The notes under the pieces were generated by a model. It saw nothing but the letters and a program-made list of their open reading frames with translations. It made no database searches and was not told the origin of the DNA. Shown here one piece after another: positions 56,501 to 64,000 of a stretch of DNA of 64,000 nucleotides. Every line of letters begins with the position of its first letter. The stretch's first letter is position 1. A program made the position numbers and the translations under genes. Source of the DNA: Wolfiporia cocos (lineage: Eukaryota > Basidiomycota > Agaricomycetes > Polyporales > Phaeolaceae). The stretch lies in assembly GCA_029448655.1 (NCBI GenBank), contig JACCLO010000009.1, positions 2,108,001-2,172,000 of the forward strand. Reading direction: 5' to 3'.

Positions 56501-57409
56501 CGCTAGTGTGAACCTTGTTATGAAAGTCAAACTACTTCCGATCGGAGCAGCTTTGGAATGGAACGGACGTCCCTAGCGCTACGAGACGTCCTTGCGCATC
56601 AGCCCTAGCTTACAACTGCATCATTGCAAGACATGGGGGCCTTCATCCTGATCAACGAAGGATCAACGAGGACATGCACAACAGAAAGCTTTGTGCGACT
56701 GGTCGCATCGCCGACGAAAGCGCACTGGTTCTGTGGCGATCTTGCGCTCCATTAGTGGCGTAAAGGTATATGGACATCGCGAAGACTCCAAATTGGCATT
56801 TGCACTGACGCACTAGGCGCTCCGATCAGGCTCTTTGCGACAATATCCAATGTGAACTATGTACCGTGTCCATGGCCTAGGATATCGAGTCGAGCTTGAA
56901 TTCTGCAACAGAATAGCGAGTTACAATAATTGACACATAGCGCGGCGCTCTGCCTTCGTTATGACGCTGAGCCTTCGCTATGGCTCCCATCAGCCCAACT
57001 GGCGCCGCAGTGGCGGACACAGCATGTACAACATGTTTCAGCATTGGCTCCAGGGCGGCAACTCGGCTGGCGCCCCAGTTCTGGTGACCTAAAGCTGAAC
57101 ACAGCATGAGCGCGCAGATGCCACTTCCGACGCTATGTTATGACAGGCCGCCCATGCACGCGTACGCGCGCACCATAACAGGCTGCTATAACGCAACTTT
57201 ATCCGCCGAGCGCAGCACGTTTGCACTGACATCTTGATCTTCTCGCCACCATCAAGCATCGCCTATGACAAAAGACCGGCGCGGTTGGAGACGCGACATC
57301 ACGGCGATAGCTGCCTTTCGTCTTCTTTGGACAGTCGTTGAGCCCCGTGCTCCACGCATGATGTGCGCAAAAAAGGCTCTGAGTGCAAATAAGCCTCAAC
57401 CTCTACAGG
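53541..57409. other. 3.9-kb stretch without a supported gene
   Basis: Short frames on both strands, none with family motifs or plausible exon chains. No tandem or terminal repeat was recognised. Confidence 0.35.
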
Positions 57410-57415
57410 TATAAA
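57410..57415 (+). promoter_or_regulatory. TATA box of the tyrosinase gene
   Basis: TATAAA followed by GGGGG, 79 bases upstream of the ATG at 57489. Confidence 0.6.
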
Positions 57416-57488
57416 GGGGGATCGACAGCCATGAACCCCAGGTCATCAACTCCTTTGACCAACCACACATCGCACCTAACGTTACACT

Positions 57489-59678
57489 ATGTCTTCCTCC
57501 CCCGAGCCTCCTCACCCCATCATCACGGGTGCTCCCAACCCCTGGCCCGAACAGCTCCCCCCTGTTCGGCTGGAGTTCAGGGAGCTCGTCAAGGACAAGA
57601 AGCAATTCTCGCTCTATGTTCAAGCCCTGGGTTAGTCTACATTCTCTTCATCGTAGATCGTTGTAATTAACACGTATGCTCCCAGTTCGGATGATGAAAG
57701 AGCCGTATGAGAACGACTACTCTCACGTTAGCATGGGTGGTATTCATGGGCTGCCCTACAACCGCTGGGGAGACTCCGGCCCTGTCGAGTTCGAGGACGG
57801 TGCCACCTTCGGAGGGTACTGTACCCACGGCTCGATGCTCTTCCCCACGTGGCACAGACCCTATGTTGCCCTCTATGAGGTTCGTATGCCGCGTTTCTCT
57901 GTGACCTATTACCCCTCACCCTGGTATATATTGTTCAGCAAGTTGCATGGAAACACGCCAACGAGATCGCCAAGGATTACCCTGCAGACTGGCAGAAGGC
58001 CGCCCTTACCCTGCGCCAGCCTTACTGGGACTGGGCACTCACTCCCCCTGCTGGGACTAAGGGTGTCCCGGAGGAGATCACCACCCCCGAGATTACCATC
58101 TTGACTCCCACGGGCGAGATCACTATTAAGAACCCACTCTACTCCTACAAGTTCCTGGCGAAATTCCCAGTTGACACGTTTACTGGAACTCCGAGCTTCA
58201 ACCAGTGGGACCATACGGTTCGTTACCCTACGAGTGACAAGCCTGATGCCAAGAGCGACGACGAGAGGTTCAAGGAGTATGTCACACGTTCTGTCTCTTT
58301 GCTTTGCTGAAATCTAATTAACAACTAATGCAGCACTTACTACTCTGAGGCGGCCCAGATCCAAACTCAGGTCTTCCACATGATGACTCGCCAGGACACC
58401 TGGCCTAAATTCAGCAACCACACGACCGTGCAGGACCAGCAATACGCCATGGCTTTGGAGAGTATCCACGACAACATGCACTTGGTCATTGGTGGAGTTT
58501 CCCCCTACGAAGGGCACATGGCTGACATCGCAGTAGCTGGTATGTATTTGACTTGTATTGGTGTCTCAATGCTCATTGTCACACTCGAATTAGGATTTGA
58601 TGCGTCATTCTTCTTGCATCACTCCAACGTGGACCGGCTCTTGTCGCTCTGGATTGCTATTCATCCCAAGGTATGGGTCACTCCCGGCGAGCAGCCTGGA
58701 GGAACGTACACCATCACCAACGATGGAAGCGTTGACGTCAACTCCGGTAAAATATATCTCCTCCACTCTTATAAGATGGCTCACGTCTGCTCTAATAGAC
58801 CTCACTCCCTTCTGGAACTCTCAGTCAACATACTGGAAGTCCAGCGAGATCCACAACCACGAGACATTCCACTACTCCTACCCCGAGTTCCAGGGTCTAA
58901 GTGGTGCCAGTCCTGATGCTGTCCGCAAGGCCATTCTGGCGAAGGTTGTTCAGCTGTACGGTAATGTCGACGTTCCGACGACCACCGCCACTGCCGTCCC
59001 CCTTGCACCGTCTGGTTTCCCGGAGCCCGGCAACCCCGGTGCCCCCACCACGAGCACCTCCGGAAACACGACGACTAGCTCGACTGCCTCCACCGGCAGC
59101 ACGACCACTGCAGCCACTACCAGCACCTCACCCTCTACCTACCACGACTGGACTGTCCATCTCAAGTACAAGAAGCACGAGCTGGGACGCAGCTTCCGCA
59201 TTCTCGTATACCTTGGAGACAAGTATGTCGGCTCAGTCAGTGCCTTCGTGAGCAGCGCTTCGGACCGCTGCGCGAACTGCCAGCGCAACATCGATGTCGA
59301 GATCGAGGGTTTCGTGCACATCAACCAGGCTCTGGTCGCGGAATTCCCAGACCTCGGCTCGCTTTCGCCTGACCAAGTGAAGCCTATTCTTGCTCAGTAC
59401 CTCTCGTACCGCATTGAAGGCCAGAAGGTAATGTTACTCCGCCGCTGAGCGCCATACTATAATCTAACCACTGTTGGACTCTCTAGACCGACGGCACCCC
59501 CGCCGCTTTCAGTGACCTGCCCTCTTTGAAGGTCGCTCCCTTCTCGCAGGTCTGCGAGTTGGACCCCACCACCCCTGGTGTGCCCCGTGTCGGTCCTGCC
59601 ACTTACTATCACGATGTTCTCGATGGTAAGCCGGGCCACGTCCCGGAGGAGGAGTGGGATACCAGGCCTTCCCAGTAG
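57489..59678 (+). CDS. Tyrosinase (polyphenol oxidase)
   Basis: Seven exons (57489-57630, 57686-57879, 57939-58276, 58334-58539, 58594-58746, 58799-59427, 59487-59678) encode 617 residues. Type-3 copper enzyme that hydroxylates monophenols and oxidises diphenols to quinones (melanin formation). CuA ligands are H68 (GGIHGLPYN), H95 in the C93-T-H motif of a Cys-His thioether bridge, and H104 (FPTWHRPY). CuB ligands lie in IHDNMHLVIGG and FFLHHSNVDRLLSLW. There is no signal peptide, as in mushroom tyrosinases. After the catalytic domain a Thr/Ser-rich linker (near residue 420-460) leads to a C-terminal domain with YHDWTVHLKYKKHELG, FRILVYLGD and a CANC motif, the part that shields the active site in the latent pro-enzyme. 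The protein ends EEEWDTRPSQ. All introns are GT-AG and in frame. Confidence 0.94.
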
Positions 59679-60215
59679 ACGTTTCGATACTAGCCGATAA
59701 GACGTTGTCTAGCTTGTCCTGTACTTAACCGACTTCCTAGCGTGTGTGGTGTAAATTCATTCTGAGAACTGCTCGTTGTAAAATTGAACATATCAGTGTT
59801 ACTTGTTTAGTTCAATGCGACAATTCTTGATCCCGATACTAGATCCTCGGCGAATACCGTCAGTAGCCCTGCAACTGCAAGATTCGCAACAACACAATTC
59901 CGCTTATAGCATTGCTCATTTAGAATCGGAATTCTGAGACCCCCCTAGTGCATAAAGCTCATTGTTGGAGACAGTTCTGTGGATTGTGACAGGCGACACT
60001 GCAGTAGAATGTAAACTGGAATAGGCCAGATAATGGGCGCGGTCTTTCAGCCCGAGAAATCTATCGGTCACTCAAGTTAACATCGTGTATATATCCGGAT
60101 GAAGATGAGCAGTCATTTCTTTTCCTTCTCTACAGACAAGGTCATGCCTCCCAAGAAAGCCTGACAAACGCCACACGCCACAATCTCGCGGAGTTGACAA
60201 TGCGCTCAAGAACCA
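59679..60215. other. Intergenic between convergent tyrosinase and permease genes
   Basis: About 540 bp holding both 3' untranslated regions; nothing else seen. Confidence 0.35.
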
Positions 60216-62336
60216 TTACATTCTCTGCCTCGCAAACCTGTTCTCGATTCTCCTGAAAACTGGATATAGAATGCACACCGCACAGCTGCCTGCAATGATG
60301 CCAATGTCCCCGCTGCCAGCCGCTGCTATCGGTCCAACATACCATGCCTGATTCATGCATGGTATGATAATGCCAAATGCACACAAAAATGTTGCAGTTG
60401 CTGCGATCCCGAGCGGCAGCTGCTTCGGGTTGTTCCAATCCTCCATGACATAGGCAGCATAATCGCACTTGCGGAAGACTGCATGCTCCATCAATATCAG
60501 CGCGCCGTGAACCACGCTCCAATACCCGATGATATCTGGTGTGGCAGGTCAGTCGAACCCGGCGGCAATGGGAAGGCTTCATCCGTACTGATGACGTCCG
60601 TGAACGTGTTATAGTATCGCAAAGCGCCTTCTATTGCTACAGGAATAAGACTTGACGCAGTGGAATGTCAGCATATGCCGGGATTGCTGGAGACCATGGA
60701 TCACTCACATTGCTACAGAGACAAACACAAATATGTATCTTGGGATCTGCGCGACGCGCTGGCTGATCGTCATAAGGCTCGACGAGAATGTGTACATGGT
60801 GGGCGCACACATGCTCGGGACGGAGAGGGAGACAAGGACGACGACGATTTTGCCAAATGTGCCAAGAGGAGACATGACGGCTGCGACCAGCCCGCCGACG
60901 CTGTTCCCATTATCAAATCCAGCGGCCCATAACGGAACAGATACTGCAGATGCCGCAAAGGCGACTCCGAGGGCGTTCGCTATGAACTAGCGACAGCATT
61001 GAGCACAGGACAATGCCGACATGCGATCATGATACGAGAAGGAGCTTACAGTTGAGAAGAAAAAACCGGCAAACGTGTATGAGAATATCCTGAGACTTTC
61101 TCAATAAGGTCAAAGCTGCAGTATTAGTTCTGCAAGAGGCTTATCTACCTGGATGCCTTGGCGTCATGGTATACTCCATAGTCGGACGTCATTGTACACC
61201 AGCTAATGGCGCTTGAAGCCATGGTCGTCGAGTATGTAATAATTGTGGACGCTGATGAAGGACTTGTTGGAACAATTGCCAGATGTTTCCCGCCAACGCC
61301 GAGCATCAGAATGAAGAGAATGACGTTTGGGATCCAGGCGACACTCTCATACCTGCCACAAGCACATTTAGTTCAACCCATGACTCGGTCAATGGCATGG
61401 ATGCACCAATGAATGACCCTGTAGCCGAAGAATGTGACCTACGAGTCTCTGAGATCCTATACACACTGCAAGACTGGAAAGTCACTCACTACCAGGGAAA
61501 TGAGACTGATAATAACAATGCCCAGTGTATCGTTTAACAGACCGCCGGAGACACTGGCCAGAAGCTGGCCTCCGATGATGCACGAAATGATGAGGAAGCC
61601 TTGCATGGAGAAGACGTTCAAGGCGCTGGGCAGCATGGCGCCGTAGTACCTATCGCCACTTTCACTTCAACTGCACTTTTCAACCACGTATTGGCGTACC
61701 CCCAAGTGTAGCGTGCTTGCACCATTGAGCGCATGCCTAGTTTGGGGCCGAATACTGCACTGAGTAGCCAGATCAGTATATTGTGCTCGCCATAGGTGCT
61801 GACTCACAAATAGGCTGGAATTATACATGCACTGCACTGCTGTCAATATCACAGAAGATAGACGGGAAACTAACATACACAAAGTCGACAATGAGCAAAA
61901 TTATCAGGCAATCTCGAAGGCCTATCCCATAAAATGCCGGACCAGAGGCTGCGCCACCAAAGCTACCAACAAGATAGTCAGATCTAGAAAACAGTACATA
62001 CGACTTTTCAACTAAACCGGAACTGACGCGATGACATTCATGTTCGTCGAGAACCACACGAAGAACATCTGGTATAGCCTTTTGTCCGTCCTCTCCGAGG
62101 GCGAGATGGGGTCAATCCTTACAAGAATCGCATCAGCACATGCGCATTCAACTATAACAAAACGCGCACCCATTTGTCTCTACTCCATATCGAACCAGCA
62201 GCGATGTCGCTCTGTCTAGGAGAGATTGTTCAGCAGGCGCGGGCGAGGCGATCTCGTGGTCCAACTCGGGGTCTTGCTTATCTAACGCCTCCAACTCTGT
62301 GAACGGTGAGCATTCGAGTTGCTCTGTGTTGCTCAT
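60216..62336 (-). CDS. NCS1-family purine-cytosine permease (FCY2-like)
   Basis: Twelve exons (62336-62170, 62117-62028, 61983-61879, 61831-61808, 61759-61700, 61649-61490, 61438-61407, 61352-61149, 61095-61050, 60986-60709, 60650-60589, 60535-60216) encode 515 residues. It is a plasma-membrane proton symporter family for cytosine and purines. Recognised motifs are RYGVETNGIDPI, ERTDKRLYQMFFVWFSTNMN, ASGPAFYGIGLRD, AYFAVFGPKLGMRSMVQARY, GYYGAMLPSALNVFSMQGF, SVAWIPNVILFILMLGVGG, SWCTMTSDYGVYHDAK, GFDNGNSVGGLVAAVMSP, and near the end IIGYWSVVHGALILMEH and WNNPKQLPLGIAA. These follow the standard order of a 12-segment carrier. Several exons are 24-46 bases. All introns are GT-AG and in frame, so the gene looks intact. 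Confidence 0.9.
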
Positions 62337-63519
62337 CGTGGCGTCGGAGCGAGCCCCTGCAGACACTGAAGGTCATTCGTGTGTTGCAAGATTCGGGCAC
62401 GGGCGCTGCGAAAGATGCGAGGTAGAGCAGGTCGCTGATTATGTGTGCGCGAGAGACCGAGAGAGGGAGAGGGAATGCGAACAAACTCAGCAGCAAACGA
62501 ATGTCTGCAGCGTTGCGAACGGTTGTGTATTCAAGAATAGACGAATGACTGGGAAACTAAACGACTATTGTGCTTACTAGTGACCGCCTATTCGCGCGTA
62601 CGTCTCGCGCTATTCAAAGTCAAGTTCGATACGAGAAAGCGCGGGATGATAATCTTTTTCATACATAGGTTACAAAGTTGAAGAGGCGACGGAATGAGTG
62701 AATGAACCTAAACATTAATGAAGACACTAACCGAAAACGACGTAGTGATAATGCCAGATCAGGCAGGAAGGACGATGTGAAGGAAAGAAGAAATGGGAGC
62801 CGCGTGAAGCAGGTTACGTCCGCTAGACTCTAACGATGCGCAATGGCAATTAGCTGATTGCGACCGTGTACATGTCTTGCAGTTTACTTGCGCATCGTCC
62901 TCGAGCTCTACGTCCCGTCAGTTCGCAACATCCGTGAGTTCAAGCTTCGCGCCCGGGTAGAGTCGATGGGGAGCAGTATAGCACAAGAGAATACGTACTG
63001 TAGATCGGGGCCAAGCACACGAATATGTGGCCGCTACAGGGAGTATAGTGTTCTGTTCAAAATATATCAACGCGCGGGATGAATGCATGCGCCACGCAAG
63101 TGCTATCGTGCTGAGAGCGACGATCTTGACAGCATGCTAGCAGAAGCATTGTTGGTCCTGTCGAGATGGGGCCTGTGGGCACCACGCCGAGAATGACATG
63201 AGGACGCGAGTCCACCTCAAAGCTACACGGGCATAATCCTGATTAAATGCAGCTAGAGGACTTCCATGTTAGATCACCGCTACTAAGAATATAAGCGCGG
63301 TAACATACCGTGATTGCTGGATTGAACTCCTGCCTTCGGAGTCGTACGTCCGCGTCGACGCAATGGCGAGCATCGTGGAACCACTCTAATGTGCAACGAC
63401 TATTCACTGATGTATTAAGAGTTGTAAGTATAGAGAGCATGAAGGCATGAGAGAGATGCCAGAGAATATTACAGCCGCTATGGGTCAATGTCATAAAGTC
63501 GTGAAACGTCCTGTATCTA
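62337..63519. other. Intergenic, nothing recognised
   Basis: About 1.2 kb between the permease start and the oxysterol-binding protein stop (both minus strand); no feature supported apart from a GA-rich tract near 62455-62475. Confidence 0.35.
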
Positions 63520-64000
63520 TCAAGGCTCTGCAGAGCTAGAACCTTCCAGGGGGTATACAATGTCCTCTTTCAATTCCTCTTCCAGGGCCTTTCGTCCTTC
63601 CGCAGTCAGTGTGGGCAGTCCAGATTCAACATCCTTCTCGAAGTATGTCGGGACAAACCTTAACATGACGTCAGCATCACACACCGCACAGAAAATTGGG
63701 AAAGACATACTCGATACCCTTCCGCTTCCGCTCTGCAGCATCGTCTCGCTGCTTCTGCTCGATGGCCAGCTTGTGCTTCGTCGCCTCTCCATACTCCTTC
63801 GCGAGCAGCCTGCTCGTCACGTTCTCCCACAACTTCCTGCTCTCGTTCGGCAACTGCTTCTCCAACGGCCGCACGGCCTTTGGGATGACGTGCAACGTTG
63901 ACAGATCGATGAGCGTCGCGTAGTCGCTGCTCGACGCGTTTGCGCGCTTCCAGCGAATGCGGTGCTTCCACGAGCCGTCCACCGTCGCGAGTACGCGGTC
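63520..64000 (-). CDS. Oxysterol-binding protein (OSBP/Osh family), C-terminal part only
   Basis: Exon 63658-63520 is the last one; the previous exon starts beyond the window edge and ends at 63711, with a 52-base GT-AG intron between. Visible residues read in order VDGSWKHRIRW, PKAVRPLEKQLPNESRKLW, a Lys/Glu-rich helix (ATKHKLAIEQKQRDDAAERK) and FVPTYFEKD. This is the end of the OSBP-related domain, where NESR-LW is strongly conserved. Family members move sterols and phosphoinositides at membrane contact sites. The N-terminal part (any PH or ankyrin domains) cannot be seen. Confidence 0.88.

Overview
The window is nuclear DNA of a filamentous basidiomycete, most likely an Agaricomycete. The host genes carry many introns of about 50 bases. 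The gene content fits: a fungal type-3 copper tyrosinase, a long membrane-anchored HMG-CoA reductase, an NRPS-type thioester reductase domain, an FCY-type purine-cytosine permease, and BTB, F-box and rve-integrase families expanded in mushrooms. All gene models below were assembled by hand from splice signals and reading frame; total exon lengths are multiples of three unless stated.

Layout. 1-6012 is a near-perfect palindrome (axis near 3006/3007, 6-base centre). Each arm carries a divergent pair: a BTB-domain gene and a five-exon rve-type integrase gene. The right integrase copy is complete and runs past the palindrome to 6543; the left copy is cut by the window edge. 6544-10900 is repeat territory: a 65-bp direct repeat, a solo LTR with 5-bp target duplication, a GC-rich diverged tandem module, two tRNA-derived SINE-like units in inverted orientation, a 30-bp minisatellite and a dispersed repeat of unknown family.

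10918-26982 is a dense block of seven host genes: a pRiA4b ORF3-like protein, a NIPA-type Mg2+ transporter, a 26-exon cytosolic aminopeptidase P, mitochondrial ribosomal protein uS7m, a short-chain dehydrogenase and HMG-CoA reductase (ergosterol pathway), with a hAT MITE between the peptidase and uS7m. 27-31.8 kb shows no gene I can support. 31857-40105 is a young Ty3/gypsy chromovirus with both LTRs, a 5-bp target duplication, a dUTPase domain inside the polyprotein and two in-frame stops.

41.9-43.6 kb is an F-box pseudogene. 45112-46655 is a stand-alone thioester reductase gene with a TA-type MITE starting 6 bp after its stop codon. 47.2-53.5 kb is a nest of elements: a GC-rich terminal-inverted-repeat element invaded by a duplicated minisatellite-bearing module and by a long-TIR element. 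57489-59678 is tyrosinase, 60216-62336 a purine-cytosine permease, and 63520-64000 the 3' end of an oxysterol-binding protein.

The host genes are independent housekeeping and secondary-metabolism loci rather than an obvious cluster. The most unusual items are the palindrome with its mirrored BTB/integrase unit and axis-flanking iterated motif, the dUTPase-bearing chromovirus with a duplicated dUTPase motif, and the micro-exon-rich aminopeptidase gene.
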